In this document: positions 1 to 8,876 of the stretch, in pieces
Layout of the letters: each line of letters opens with the position of its first letter
Numbering within the stretch: position 1 is the stretch's first letter
NCBI RefSeq assembly: GCF_001028705.1
Contig: NZ_CP011770.1
Span: forward strand, 2,421,501-2,485,500
Direction: 5' to 3'
DNA from: Croceicoccus naphthovorans
GTDB lineage: Bacteria; Pseudomonadota; Alphaproteobacteria; Sphingomonadales; Sphingomonadaceae
Length of the DNA stretch: 64,000 nt
Made by a program: the position numbers and the translations under genes
Notes under the pieces: model-generated
Told to the model about the DNA's origin: nothing
Seen by the model: only the letters and a program-made list of their open reading frames with translations
Databases searched by the model: none

Positions 1-53
1 ACTCCGCGAAAATCGAGCGCCGGTGCGCTACCCCGTGTCGAAACATAGTCCAT
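1..53 (-). CDS. thrC: Threonine synthase, N-terminal fragment cut by the window edge
   Basis: Only the first 17 codons and part of the 18th are present. The start ATG lies at 51-53 on the minus strand and the reading begins MDYVSTRGSAPALDF, the usual N-terminus of ThrC, the PLP enzyme that makes threonine from O-phosphohomoserine. It follows SURF1 by 11 bases, and a ctaE-SURF1-thrC order is common in sphingomonads. The rest lies outside the window, so the identification rests on this short signature plus position. Confidence 0.8.
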   Translation of the reverse strand, partial: MDYVSTRGSAPALDFRG

Positions 54-64
54 GGCCCGCGCGC

Positions 65-670
65 CTAGTCCGCCTTGTGCCCCTGCGCAACCCGTCGCCG
101 CAGCGCGATGCCATAGATGATCAGCGCGGTGCCTGCGAAGAAGAACCACTGCATGGCATAGGCGAAGTGGTTGTTGGGTATGTCGCGCGGATCGGGGGCG
201 GCATTCGCCTCCAGCCCGGCGAGCGGCGGATCGGCCACAAGGCGCAGCGAATCGCCATAGGGTGCGATGCGGCCCTTGGCGCTGCCGCCACTGAACGTGA
301 TTGGCTCGGGACTGCGGCTCCACCCCAACTGGATCGCCGCCGGATCGGCATTTGGTGTCATGCAGGAAACGATGTGCACCCAGCCCGATTCCCCCTCTGC
401 GTTACGTCCGGCGATCCCGTTCAATTTCACATCGGTTGCGCATGTGACCGAGGAGCGGCGAAAGTACGCCGTTTCAAAACGGTCAGCATCGGTCGGCCAT
501 GCGATGGGCGTGTCGTTATCCAGCGCCGCGGCGTACTGCGTCAGCAACGCCTCTTTCCAGTGCAGCCGTTGCAATTGCCACACGCCCAGCCCGATCATCG
601 TCGCAACCGCAGCGATGACCACGATGGTCGCGACCACGGGAATCCGGCGTTTCGCCTGAATGGTGCTCAC
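65..670 (-). CDS. SURF1 family cytochrome oxidase assembly protein
   Basis: SURF1-type inner-membrane protein (201 residues) that helps assemble cytochrome c oxidase, probably at the heme a insertion step. It has the family layout: one membrane helix near residues 12-30, a long periplasmic domain, and a second helix near 168-190. The N-terminal helix contains the GVWQLQRLHWK motif and the C-terminal part carries the NNHFAYAMQWF motif, both typical of SURF1. The start overlaps the stop of the DUF983 gene by 4 bases, so it is the last oxidase-related gene of the cta cluster. The protein is slightly short for the family but shows no damage. Confidence 0.92.
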   Translation of the reverse strand: MSTIQAKRRIPVVATIVVIAAVATMIGLGVWQLQRLHWKEALLTQYAAALDNDTPIAWPTDADRFETAYFRRSSVTCATDVKLNGIAGRNAEGESGWVHIVSCMTPNADPAAIQLGWSRSPEPITFSGGSAKGRIAPYGDSLRLVADPPLAGLEANAAPDPRDIPNNHFAYAMQWFFFAGTALIIYGIALRRRVAQGHKAD

Positions 671-1113
671 TGGTCGGCGCGGGGATCGTCGCGGCGCGTG
701 CCGTCGGTTTCCAGGCTGCCCGCCTCATAGGCATCGCGCCGGTATTCGACGATCAGCAGAGCGCCCTTGGCGATGCGCAGGCCGTATACGACCATCGCCG
801 CGGTCAGCGGCACCCAGATAAGGGCATGAACCCAGAAAGGCGGATGCACCGCCTGATCGAACAGGATCGCAAAAAGCGCCAGCACCGCACCGATGGCCAG
901 CGTCAGGAATGCCGCCGGACCGTCACCGACGTTGAACCGCGCATAGTTCAGACCGCATTGGCCGCACTTGTCGGCGAAGTTGACCAACCCTGCGAACATC
1001 GTGCGAGAGCCGCAGCGCGGGCATTTCCCTAGCGCAGCGGCCTTCATTACCGAGGCGGCGGCGGGCACCTCTGGCAGGCCCCCGCCTTCCCTTTCCGGCG
1101 TATCGCTCATCAA
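667..1113 (-). CDS. DUF983 family membrane protein with two CxxC motifs
   Basis: Small protein (148 residues) with two CxxC pairs (C31/C34 and C50/C53) that look like a zinc-ribbon, followed by two hydrophobic helices near 68-88 and 92-115. This is the DUF983 family, which sits between ctaE and SURF1 in most alphaproteobacteria. The family function is not established; co-location suggests a role in oxidase assembly, possibly metal handling, which is inference. It is coupled to SURF1 by a 4-base overlap. Two adjacent Met codons make the start ambiguous by one residue. Confidence 0.9.
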   Translation of the reverse strand: MMSDTPEREGGGLPEVPAAASVMKAAALGKCPRCGSRTMFAGLVNFADKCGQCGLNYARFNVGDGPAAFLTLAIGAVLALFAILFDQAVHPPFWVHALIWVPLTAAMVVYGLRIAKGALLIVEYRRDAYEAGSLETDGTRRDDPRADQ

Positions 1114-1125
1114 TGTCCAGACATC

Positions 1126-1947
1126 TTAGTGGATGGGGGCACCCGCGCTGCCCCAGATGTAGATCGAGACGAAGAGGAACAACCACACGACGTCGACGAA
1201 ATGCCAGTACCAGGCCGAAGCCTCGAAACCGAAGTGCTGCTTCGGCGTGAAGTCGCCCTTGTAGGTGCGGATCAGGCACACGATCAGCATGATCGTACCG
1301 ACGATGACGTGGAAACCGTGGAAGCCGGTCGCCATGTAGAATGCCGAGCCATAGGTGTTCTCACCAAAGGGGAACGGCGCGTGGATATATTCGTAAGCCT
1401 GGATCGAGCTGAACAGCAGGCCCAGCAGGATCGTCGCCCAAAGGCCCTTCTTCAGGCCGTCGCGATCCCCGTGGATCAGCGAGTGGTGCGCCCACGTAAC
1501 CGTTGTGCCCGAGCAGAGCAGGATCAGCGTGTTGAGCAGCGGCAGGTCCCACGGATCCATGACCGCTTCGATCGCCTTGGGCGGGAACTGCCCGCCGACA
1601 ACTTCGGAAATGGCCGAAGGGAACAGCGAGAAATCGAAGAAAGCCCAAAACCAGCCGACAAAGAACATCACTTCCGAAGCGATGAACAGGATCATGCCGT
1701 ACCGCTGGTGCAGCTGCACCACCGGGGTGTGATCGCCCGCACGCGCTTCCTTGATGATGTTCGAGAACCAGCTGAACATCGAGATCAGCACGCCAAGCAG
1801 ACCCGCGATCAACAGGTATGTGCCGAACGGATAGTCGTGCATGTACAGCGCAAGACCAGAGGTCATCACCAGCGCCGAAAGCGACGTGATGAACGGCCAG
1901 GGATCGGTCGGCAGAATGTGATAATCGTGGTTCTTCGCACCGGCCAT
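1126..1947 (-). CDS. ctaE: Cytochrome c oxidase subunit III
   Basis: Subunit III of the aa3-type cytochrome c oxidase, 273 residues with about seven membrane helices. It begins MAGAKNHDYHILPTDPWP, a characteristic start, and contains EVMFFVGWFWAFFDFSLFP (including the conserved membrane Glu), the segment WAHHSLIHGDR, and a C-terminal GFEASAWYWHFVDVVWLFLF block. It lies 12 bases upstream of the DUF983 gene on the same strand and 163 bases downstream of ctaG. Subunit III stabilises the catalytic core against turnover inactivation (family knowledge). No anomalies. Confidence 0.97.
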   Translation of the reverse strand: MAGAKNHDYHILPTDPWPFITSLSALVMTSGLALYMHDYPFGTYLLIAGLLGVLISMFSWFSNIIKEARAGDHTPVVQLHQRYGMILFIASEVMFFVGWFWAFFDFSLFPSAISEVVGGQFPPKAIEAVMDPWDLPLLNTLILLCSGTTVTWAHHSLIHGDRDGLKKGLWATILLGLLFSSIQAYEYIHAPFPFGENTYGSAFYMATGFHGFHVIVGTIMLIVCLIRTYKGDFTPKQHFGFEASAWYWHFVDVVWLFLFVSIYIWGSAGAPIH

Positions 1948-2110
1948 CGGTCTTGGTCCCCTGAAAGTCAGCCTTGTTGCAACGGGGTCTGGACGCCCCG
2001 CGCGAGGATTAATCTGCCGGGGCCTTTAACCCCGCCTGCGCGACCGGTCCAGAGCCTTTGCGCGGGTATTTCGACCTATGACCCATTCAAACGGGGCATT
2101 GGCCGGTCAA

Positions 2111-2665
2111 TCAGCCCTTCTTGCTTTCGTAGAAGGTGTAGCTCAGCGTGATCTGGTCCACTGTTTCGGTGTCCGGATCATCGATGAACGCCGGATCGAC
2201 ATAGAAAAGCACCGGCATCCGCACTTCCTGTCCGGGTTGCAGGGTCTGTTCGGTGAAGCAGAAGCACTGGATCTTGCTGAAATATTGCCCCGCCTGCGTC
2301 GGCGTCACGTTGAAGGTGGCTGTGCCCGTTATCGGACGATCCGAATTGTTCTTGGCAAGGAAGATCGCCATGTCCCGCGCGCCGATTGTTACGGTTTCCG
2401 TCGGCTTTTCGGGCCGGAAATCCCACGATAGACCGGGCGCGGTGTTGGCATCGAAACGGATCGAGATCTGACGGTCGGTAGCGGCGACGGTGGCCGCCTG
2501 CGCCTCTCCTACCCGCTGCGTCGTGCCGCCAAGGCCTGTTACCTGACAAAAGATGCGATAGAGCGGGACCGATGCAAACCCGAGCGCCAACATCGCCAGC
2601 GCCATGCCGAGCATCGTCAAAGCAACGCGGGTGTTTTTGTTTTCGGGTAGCGAAATCGCGCTCAT
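2111..2665 (-). CDS. ctaG: Cytochrome c oxidase copper chaperone CtaG (Cox11)
   Basis: Cox11/CtaG family, 184 residues, which delivers copper to the CuB site of subunit I. There is one N-terminal membrane helix (about 14-36) and a periplasmic immunoglobulin-like domain. The copper-binding CFCF motif is at C134 and C136, with a third conserved Cys at 40 just after the helix. The start overlaps the stop of the 60-residue upstream gene by 4 bases, so the two are translationally coupled. A long gap of 163 bases separates it from ctaE. Confidence 0.96.
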   Translation of the reverse strand: MSAISLPENKNTRVALTMLGMALAMLALGFASVPLYRIFCQVTGLGGTTQRVGEAQAATVAATDRQISIRFDANTAPGLSWDFRPEKPTETVTIGARDMAIFLAKNNSDRPITGTATFNVTPTQAGQYFSKIQCFCFTEQTLQPGQEVRMPVLFYVDPAFIDDPDTETVDQITLSYTFYESKKG

Positions 2666-2844
2666 TGTCCGGCCTCCGCCTTTTCTTTCTCAAACGCCGC
2701 ACGATCCTCTGCATCGGGAAAACGCACGATCGTCAGCGCGAAAAACAGCACAACCAGGCCGACTAGCACAAAGCCAAGCGCCTTGTTGCGGCTCTTTTGC
2801 CGGGCCTTGAACTGCGTCTCTTCCTCGGGCGTCATGCGATCCAT
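2662..2844 (-). CDS. Small single-helix membrane protein of the cta operon (CoxF-like)
   Basis: 60-residue protein with a charged N-terminus, one membrane helix at about residues 23-43 (rich in Val, Leu and Phe) and a charged tail. It sits between ctaB and ctaG, where alphaproteobacterial oxidase operons usually carry a small uncharacterised protein sometimes called CoxF. It overlaps the ctaB end by 13 bases and the ctaG start by 4 bases. No catalytic motif is visible. A role as small oxidase assembly factor is inferred from position only. Confidence 0.8.
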   Translation of the reverse strand: MDRMTPEEETQFKARQKSRNKALGFVLVGLVVLFFALTIVRFPDAEDRAAFEKEKAEAGQ

Positions 2845-3755
2845 CCCATTTGCGCGGCCAGCCTGTCGGCGACGAGCGCGCCGAACAGGACGAATAGATA
2901 GAGTATCGAGAATGCGAAGAGGCGCCGTTCAGGCTTCATCGCGTCATCCTCTACACTGCGGCGCGTGCCCACCGGCACCGACAGCGCGATAAACGCCAGC
3001 GACAGTACCGTAGCCACGATAGCGTAAATCAAGCCAGCGCCGCCAAGGAACCATGGTGCCAGCGCGAATGGCGCAAGCAGAACGGCATAGGCAAGGATCT
3101 GGCGGCGGGTCGAAGCTTCACCCGCGACGACGGGCATCATCGGGATGCCGACCTTGGCGTAATCGGTCTTCACGAACAGCGCGAGCGCCCAGAAATGCGG
3201 CGGCGTCCACATGAAGATGATCGCGAACAGCACGATCGGCATCAGCGTCACGTCCTGCGTCACCGCGACCCAGCCGATCAGCGGTGGAAACGCCCCTGCC
3301 CCGCCCCCGACGACGATGTTCTGCGGCGTGCGGGGCTTTAGCCAGATGGTGTAGACGACTGCGTAGTATACGATTGAAACGGCCAGTAGGATCGCCGTCA
3401 GCCAACCGGCAGCGAGACCCATGACCATCACCGAACCGGCCGACAGTGCGATGCCGAAATCGCGCGCGTTGGTCTTGTCCATGCGGCCCGCGGGGATCGG
3501 GCGCTGCGCCGTGCGCTTCATCTGCGCGTCGATCTCTGCCTCGTACCACTGGTTCAGGGCCGCCGCGCCGCCCGCGCCGACCGCGATGCAAAGAATAACG
3601 ATTGCGCCTATCACCGGATGAATATGCCCCGGCGCGGCCAGCAATCCGCAAAGGCCGGTAAACACCACGAGCGTCATCACCCGCGGCTTCGTCAACGCAA
3701 GGAAGTCGCGCCAGTCGCTGGGGACAATCACGGAATGGTCGGCGGTGATCATCAT
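2832..3755 (-). CDS. ctaB: Heme o synthase (protoheme IX farnesyltransferase)
   Basis: UbiA-family prenyltransferase, 307 residues, converting protoheme IX to heme O by farnesylation, the first step to heme A. The first Asp-rich site is in the [19 protein letters not shown] segment near residue 70, with the conserved basic run following. The second is the [20 protein letters not shown] region near residue 190. About eight or nine membrane helices are visible. The start is one of two adjacent ATG codons. It is downstream of ctaD, separated by a strong hairpin. Confidence 0.96.
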   Translation of the reverse strand: MMITADHSVIVPSDWRDFLALTKPRVMTLVVFTGLCGLLAAPGHIHPVIGAIVILCIAVGAGGAAALNQWYEAEIDAQMKRTAQRPIPAGRMDKTNARDFGIALSAGSVMVMGLAAGWLTAILLAVSIVYYAVVYTIWLKPRTPQNIVVGGGAGAFPPLIGWVAVTQDVTLMPIVLFAIIFMWTPPHFWALALFVKTDYAKVGIPMMPVVAGEASTRRQILAYAVLLAPFALAPWFLGGAGLIYAIVATVLSLAFIALSVPVGTRRSVEDDAMKPERRLFAFSILYLFVLFGALVADRLAAQMGWIA

Positions 3756-3809
3756 CGTCCTATGAACCGTTGGGCCCGGTTACTCAATTGCGGCACCGTT
3801 CAAACAGAA

Positions 3810-3834
3810 CGCCCCGGGATTATATCCCGGGGCG
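3810..3834 (-). terminator. Strong hairpin between ctaD and ctaB
   Basis: An 11-base perfect inverted repeat (3810-3820 with 3824-3834, loop TAT) lies just after the ctaD stop. On the minus strand it is followed by a weakly T-rich stretch (TTCTGTTTGAAC), so it could be a leaky terminator or an mRNA-end stabiliser giving more subunits I and II than assembly factors. The structure is seen directly; its role is inference. Confidence 0.6.
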
Positions 3835-3863
3835 CCTGTGGTGATCACGGTGTCCCGGTTCCC

Positions 3864-5558
3864 TTAGTGGGCTCCGGCCTTGTCGTCGATGACCGGCAGG
3901 GTCTCGAACTGATGGAACGGCGGCGGGCTGGACAGCGTCCATTCCAGCGTCGTCGCACCTTCGCCCCAGTAGTTGCCTTCCGCCTTCTTGCCCGCGATCA
4001 GCGAGTAGAAAACGTTGATGAAGAAAATGACCATGGACACGGCCATAATCTCGTACCCCTTCGTCGCGACCCAGTTCCACAGCTCAAACGCCGGGGTGTA
4101 GTCGGGATAGCGACGCGGCATACCCTGCATACCCAGGAAGTGCATCGGGAAGAACAGGGTATTCACGCCCACGAAGAAGACGATGAATTGCAGCTTCGAA
4201 AGGAACTCGGAGTGCATCTTGCCGAACATCTTCGGGAACCAGTACCACCAGCCAGCGAAGAGAGCGGTAACCGCACCCAGTGACAGCACGTAGTGGAAGT
4301 GCGCGACGACGTAGTACGTGTCATGCAGGTTATCGTCGATGCCGCCGTTCGCCAGGACGACGCCGGTGACGCCGCCCACGGTGAACAGGAAGATGAAGCC
4401 GAGGGCCCACCACATGGGCGACTTGAACTCAAGGCTGCCGCCCCACATCGTCGCGATCCACGAGAAAATCTTGATGCCGGTGGGCACCGCGATGACCATC
4501 GTGGCGGCGGTGAAGTACATCTTCTCGTTAACCGAGAGGCCGACGGTATACATGTGGTGCGCCCACACGATGAAGCCGACCACACCGATCGCGACCATGG
4601 CATATGCCATGCCGAGGTAGCCGAAGACCGGCTTGCGGCTGAAGGTCGAGACGATCTGCGAGATGATGCCGAAGCCGGGCAGGATCATGATGTACACTTC
4701 GGGATGACCGAAGAACCAGAACAGGTGCTGGTACAGGATCGGATCGCCACCACCGGCCGGATCGAAGAACGTCGTGCCGAAGTTACGATCGGTCAGCAGC
4801 ATGGTGATCGCCGCGGCCAGAACCGGAAGCGCCAGCAGAAGCAGGAACGCGGTAACCAGCACCGACCACACGAACAACGGCATCTTGTGCAGGGTCATGC
4901 CCGGCGCGCGCATGTTGAAGATGGTGGTGATGAAGTTGATCGCACCCATGATCGACGCGGCGCCGGCAAGGTGCAGCGAGAAGATCGCGAAATCGACCGC
5001 CGGTCCGGGCGAACCATAGGTCGAAAGCGGGGCATAGACCGTCCAGCCCGTACCCGCGCCGTTACCCGTGCCGCCCGGCACGAATGCCGAGAACATCAGC
5101 GACAGAAACGCGAAGAACGTCAGCCAGAATGAGATGTTGTTCATGCGCGGGAACGCCATGTCCGGCGCGCCGATCATGATGGGCACGAACCAGTTGCCGA
5201 AACCGCCGATCATCGCGGGCATGACCATGAAGAAGACCATGATCAGGCCGTGCGCCGAGATCAGAACGTTCCACAGGTGCAGTGTTTCGTCGAAATTCGC
5301 CGCGTCGCCGCCGAGGAAATTCGTCCACCAGCCGAGGTACTGGATACCCGGCTCTGCCAGTTCCATGCGCATGATGCCGGAAATGCCGCCACCGATGATC
5401 CCGGCCATGACGGCGAAGATCAGATAGAGCGTGCCGATATCCTTGTGGTTCGTCGACATGAACCACCGCTGGAAGAACGGCGGCGCACCGTGATCGTCAT
5501 GCGCGTGGGCATGATCGTCGTGCGCGGGAAGGGTTTCGGGGGTTGCTGTCGTAGCCAT
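3864..5558 (-). CDS. ctaD: Cytochrome c oxidase subunit I
   Basis: Catalytic subunit of the aa3-type oxidase, 564 residues and twelve membrane helices, reducing O2 to water while pumping protons. Visible ligands include H103 in SAHGLIM (low-spin heme a), the HPEVY motif with H285 and Y289 (CuB ligand and cross-linked Tyr), the AHHMYTVGL pair for CuB near residue 335, and AHFHYVLS for the two hemes. The D-channel entry [17 protein letters not shown] is intact. The N-terminal tail is unusually His-rich ([12 protein letters not shown]). It lies 25 bases downstream of ctaC. Confidence 0.98.
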   Translation of the reverse strand: MATTATPETLPAHDDHAHAHDDHGAPPFFQRWFMSTNHKDIGTLYLIFAVMAGIIGGGISGIMRMELAEPGIQYLGWWTNFLGGDAANFDETLHLWNVLISAHGLIMVFFMVMPAMIGGFGNWFVPIMIGAPDMAFPRMNNISFWLTFFAFLSLMFSAFVPGGTGNGAGTGWTVYAPLSTYGSPGPAVDFAIFSLHLAGAASIMGAINFITTIFNMRAPGMTLHKMPLFVWSVLVTAFLLLLALPVLAAAITMLLTDRNFGTTFFDPAGGGDPILYQHLFWFFGHPEVYIMILPGFGIISQIVSTFSRKPVFGYLGMAYAMVAIGVVGFIVWAHHMYTVGLSVNEKMYFTAATMVIAVPTGIKIFSWIATMWGGSLEFKSPMWWALGFIFLFTVGGVTGVVLANGGIDDNLHDTYYVVAHFHYVLSLGAVTALFAGWWYWFPKMFGKMHSEFLSKLQFIVFFVGVNTLFFPMHFLGMQGMPRRYPDYTPAFELWNWVATKGYEIMAVSMVIFFINVFYSLIAGKKAEGNYWGEGATTLEWTLSSPPPFHQFETLPVIDDKAGAH

Positions 5559-5583
5559 CGTCTTGCCCTATGCGAAAATCTGA

Positions 5584-6612
5584 TCAGGCCGTCACGGAGT
5601 CGGCGGCGGGCTCTTCGCCCTCGGTGCTGACTCCGGCTTCTTCGGCGGCATCAGCTTCGTTGTCGTTGGCCGCTTCCGGCACTTCTGCGGCACCGGCCAG
5701 TTCGCCACCTTGTTCAAGAACCCATGCCTCGAACTGTTCCTTGGGCAGCGCTTCGACCGCGATCGGCATATAGCCGTGGCGCACGCCGCACAGTTCCGAA
5801 CACTGGCCGTAGTAAACGCCCGGTTCCTTGATGAACATCGTCTTTTCGTTCAACCGGCCCGGCACCGCGTCCAGCTTGAACCACAGCGAGGGGACCGAGA
5901 ACGAGTGGATGACGTCCATGCCCATCGTCTGGATGCGGATCGGCACGCCAACGGGCACGACCATGCGATTGTCGACGGCCAGTTGCGAAGGCTCGCCACG
6001 GGCGATCGCCTCTTCCTCGTCCAGCATGTTCGAGATCACTTCGAACCCGCCGTTGTCGGGATATTCGTAACCCCAGTACCACTGGTATCCATTGACCTTT
6101 ACGGTCACCGCGTCTTCGGGCGGGCTTTCGTACTGCTTGGCCAGCAGGTCGATCGACGGAACTGCGATGCCCAACAGGATCAGCACGGGAACGCCGGTCC
6201 AGATCACTTCGATCAAGGTGTTATGGCTGGTCTTCGACGCCGTCGGGTTCTTGCCCCGGCGGTACCGCACCATCACCCACAGCAGCAAGAGCAGCACGAA
6301 CAGCGAAATCACGGTGATGAGCGGCATCAGCAGCGCATCGTGCATCCACAGGCCGTAATCGCCGATCGGGGAATACTGGTCCTGGAACCAGATCGCGCCG
6401 TCGGTCGGCATGCCCTTGCCCGGAGTCGGGGCCATCGGAACATAACCGCCGGTCGCGGCTGCGGTCGCCGTGGCAACCGGCTCCGCAGCGGCTTCGGTCC
6501 CGGTTGGGGCCGGAGCGTCGGTAGCGGTCACGGCCGCCAGTGCGATTTGCGGCAGGGCCGCCAATGCAAGGCCGCCTGCGGCCAAGGTCTCAACTGCGCG
6601 GCGCAATCCCAT
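5584..6612 (-). CDS. ctaC: Cytochrome c oxidase subunit II
   Basis: Subunit II, which takes electrons from cytochrome c through the CuA centre. I start at the ATG at 6610-6612 (GTG at 6613-6615 is an alternative) because an AGGAAGG lies about 12 bases upstream and the protein then begins with a clean signal peptide ending near LPQIALA. Two helices follow. The CuA-binding segment GQCSELCGVRHGYM is intact near the C-terminus. Odd points are an Ala/Pro/Thr-rich linker of about 40 residues before the first helix and an acidic tail of about 35 residues after the CuA domain. The frame stays open further upstream without a good ribosome site. Confidence 0.93.
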   Translation of the reverse strand: MGLRRAVETLAAGGLALAALPQIALAAVTATDAPAPTGTEAAAEPVATATAAATGGYVPMAPTPGKGMPTDGAIWFQDQYSPIGDYGLWMHDALLMPLITVISLFVLLLLLWVMVRYRRGKNPTASKTSHNTLIEVIWTGVPVLILLGIAVPSIDLLAKQYESPPEDAVTVKVNGYQWYWGYEYPDNGGFEVISNMLDEEEAIARGEPSQLAVDNRMVVPVGVPIRIQTMGMDVIHSFSVPSLWFKLDAVPGRLNEKTMFIKEPGVYYGQCSELCGVRHGYMPIAVEALPKEQFEAWVLEQGGELAGAAEVPEAANDNEADAAEEAGVSTEGEEPAADSVTA

Positions 6613-6866
6613 CACCAGTCCGATGCCTTCCTGAATAATCTTCAACTTCAATCGGCGGTCCAAGTGTGGATTTCCTGCGCGAAACCGGCCCAAGGGCGAT
6701 TGCGCGCACCCCCTCAAGGTCCGCTTGCGAGGGGGCCTATACGCGCGCTTGCGGCCTGTCTCAAGCACCTCTAGGGGATATTTTTGCACCGCGGCGGAAT
6801 GAACGCCATCGCAGCGAAACCGAAGGGCCCTTCGCGGCCCATCGCTCAAGAAAGTCAATTGGCCCA

Positions 6867-7448
6867 ATGACCGACGAAGACGTCCTATCCGAATTCCGCG
6901 CCGCCGGCGCCTTGCTCGAGGGGCATTTCCTGCTCTCGTCGGGCCGCCACAGCGCCCATTACCTACAATGCGCGCGCGTATTGATGAGCCCCGACCGCGC
7001 CGGTCGGCTGGCCGTGGCTCTGGCCGCGAAACTGCCGCGCGACTTGCGCGCTAAGATCGATAAAGTGGTGTCGCCTGCGATGGGCGGGCTGATCATCGGG
7101 CATGAAATGGGCCGTGCATTGAACGTCGATGCGATCTTCGTCGAACGCCCCACCGGCACGTTCGAATTGCGCCGCGGCTTCTCTATAGAGCCGGGCGAAA
7201 AGGTATTGATGGTAGAGGACGTGGTCACCACTGGCCTGTCCAGCCGCGAAGCGATCAAGGCTGTAGAGGCAGAGGGCGGCAAGGTCATCGCGCTGGCCTG
7301 TCTGGTCGACCGCACCGGTGGAGAGCTGGAGCTGGACGTACCTTTTCACCCGCTCGTGTCCCTGACGTTCCCGACTTATGCAGGTGACGAACTGCCCCCC
7401 GAACTGGCCGCGACTCCGGCGGTGAAGCCGGGCAGCCGCAAGGCCTGA
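6867..7448 (+). CDS. pyrE: Orotate phosphoribosyltransferase
   Basis: Joins orotate and PRPP to form OMP in pyrimidine synthesis; 193 residues from the ATG at 6867. The PRPP-binding motif is [13 protein letters not shown], and [12 protein letters not shown] near the start is the usual orotate-binding loop. The frame is open for another 200 bases upstream, but that part does not resemble PyrE, so the internal start is preferred. First gene of a plus-strand run and divergent from ctaC. pdxJ follows after 5 bases. Confidence 0.95.
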   Translation: MTDEDVLSEFRAAGALLEGHFLLSSGRHSAHYLQCARVLMSPDRAGRLAVALAAKLPRDLRAKIDKVVSPAMGGLIIGHEMGRALNVDAIFVERPTGTFELRRGFSIEPGEKVLMVEDVVTTGLSSREAIKAVEAEGGKVIALACLVDRTGGELELDVPFHPLVSLTFPTYAGDELPPELAATPAVKPGSRKA

Positions 7449-7453
7449 GCGCC

Positions 7454-8209
7454 ATGACGGAACGTCTCCGGCCCGATAGATTGCGTTTGGGCGTAAACAT
7501 CGACCACGTCGCCACGATCCGCAACGCCCGCGGCGGCGACCATCCAGATCCCGTGCGCGCGGCGGAAATCGTCGCGGCAGTCGGTGGTGATGGCATCACC
7601 GCGCACTTGCGTGAGGATAGGCGCCACATTCGCGACGGCGACCTCGCCCGCATTCAGTCCGCTACCGGCCTGCCGCTCAATCTGGAAATGGCGGCCACCG
7701 ACGAAATGCTGGAAATCGCGCTGCGCCATGCCCCGCATGCCGCCTGCATCGTCCCGGAAAAACGCGAGGAGCGCACGACCGAGGGCGGGCTGGACGCGGC
7801 GGGCCAGCATAATCGGCTTGCCCCGATCTGTTCGCGGCTGGCCGATGCAGGGATTCGCGTGTCCTTGTTTATCGAGGCCGAGGAACGCCAGATCGAGGCC
7901 GCGATGAAGTTGGGCGCGCCGGTCGTAGAGTTTCACACCGGCGAATATGCCCATGCCCAGATCGACGGCGATTCGGAAAAGATGGCGCGCGAACTGCGCC
8001 GCATCTCCGACATGGCCGCGCTGGCTGCAAAAAACGGGATCGAGCCGCACGCCGGGCACGGCCTGACCTATGAGAATGTCCAGCCAATCGCGGCGATCCC
8101 GCAACTGGCGGAACTGAACATCGGGCACTACCTGATCGGCGAAGCAATATTCGTCGGGCTCGAGAATGCGGTGCGCCGGATGCGGAGCCTGATGGACGAG
8201 AGTAGGTGA
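7454..8209 (+). CDS. pdxJ: Pyridoxine 5'-phosphate synthase
   Basis: TIM-barrel enzyme of 251 residues that condenses 1-deoxyxylulose 5-phosphate with 3-amino-2-oxopropyl phosphate to give pyridoxine 5'-phosphate. The signature [19 protein letters not shown] starts at residue 9. Also visible are the [11 protein letters not shown] phosphate-binding loop, [11 protein letters not shown] and [10 protein letters not shown]. The stop overlaps the GTG start of the next small gene. The pyrE-pdxJ-acpS-lepB order is usual in sphingomonads. Confidence 0.97.
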   Translation: MTERLRPDRLRLGVNIDHVATIRNARGGDHPDPVRAAEIVAAVGGDGITAHLREDRRHIRDGDLARIQSATGLPLNLEMAATDEMLEIALRHAPHAACIVPEKREERTTEGGLDAAGQHNRLAPICSRLADAGIRVSLFIEAEERQIEAAMKLGAPVVEFHTGEYAHAQIDGDSEKMARELRRISDMAALAAKNGIEPHAGHGLTYENVQPIAAIPQLAELNIGHYLIGEAIFVGLENAVRRMRSLMDESR

Positions 8210-8463
8210 GATCAAACTCGCTTCTAAAAGCACAATGGCGTGCAACGCGGAACTTTGCGATCTTTGTAACCGTTATGATGCCGCTATTCGCGTTGAGTTA
8301 TTGCGAATCCGGCGATGGCTCCCGTTCAACCTGGTCTTTTTTCGGTTTTGTCATTGCGTGTATACTATTTGCGTGTTTCGCATTTCTAATCGCTGGAATG
8401 TTACGGCGGTGGTTCAATTTTTTACTCGGACATCGTGAATGTCTGTGGTGGTGGCAAAAATGA
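8206..8463 (+). CDS. Uncharacterised small two-helix membrane protein
   Basis: 85-residue open frame from a GTG at 8206. I do not recognise the family. Two hydrophobic helices are visible at about residues 16-33 and 43-66, followed by a short Arg- and Trp-rich tail (ECLWWWQK). It overlaps the pdxJ stop by 4 bases and the acpS ATG by 4 bases, so it looks translationally coupled on both sides. Its codons are clearly AT-richer than those of its neighbours (TTT, CTA, TTA and GCA are frequent), which suggests acquisition or relaxed selection. It could be a real accessory gene or a diverged remnant. Confidence 0.6.
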   Translation: MRSNSLLKAQWRATRNFAIFVTVMMPLFALSYCESGDGSRSTWSFFGFVIACILFACFAFLIAGMLRRWFNFLLGHRECLWWWQK

Positions 8464-8876
8464 TCATCGGCATGGGCTCCGACCTCTGCAATATAGAACG
8501 TATCCAGAACTCGTTGGATCGCTTTGGCGAGCGGTTTGAGCTGCGCGTTTTTACCGACATCGAACGCCGCAAGGCGCAGCGCCGACCGTTCACCATCGCG
8601 GGCACCTATGCCAAGCGTTTCGCGGCGAAAGAGGCATTTTCCAAGGCCGTCGGCACAGGGTTCAAACGCGGCGTGTTCATGAAAGACATCGGAGTCGTGA
8701 ACGCCCCCTCGGGCGCGCCGACGCTGGCGCTTACCGGCGGGGCAGCTTTGCGGCTGGCAGAGCTGACACCGGATGGGCACGAAGTGCACGTCCACCTGAC
8801 GCTGACAGACGATCATCCGTGGGCTCAGGCCTTTGTCGTGCTTGAGGCGAGACCGACGATCATGGTGCGCACCTGA
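8460..8876 (+). CDS. acpS: Holo-[acyl-carrier-protein] synthase
   Basis: Transfers the 4'-phosphopantetheine arm from CoA to acyl carrier protein; 138 residues. The start [15 protein letters not shown] is the standard N-terminus with the Mg-binding Asp, so the ATG at 8460 is preferred over an in-frame ATG at 8439. The second catalytic motif [18 protein letters not shown] is intact, with its metal-binding Glu. The last base of its stop codon is the first base of the lepB start, so the two are coupled. Confidence 0.96.
   Translation: MIIGMGSDLCNIERIQNSLDRFGERFELRVFTDIERRKAQRRPFTIAGTYAKRFAAKEAFSKAVGTGFKRGVFMKDIGVVNAPSGAPTLALTGGAALRLAELTPDGHEVHVHLTLTDDHPWAQAFVVLEARPTIMVRT

Noticed and set aside
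1129..2151. 340-codon open frame on the plus strand
   Set aside because: Antisense to ctaE and the ctaG region, with Arg/His/Gln-rich composition typical of a GC-rich shadow frame.
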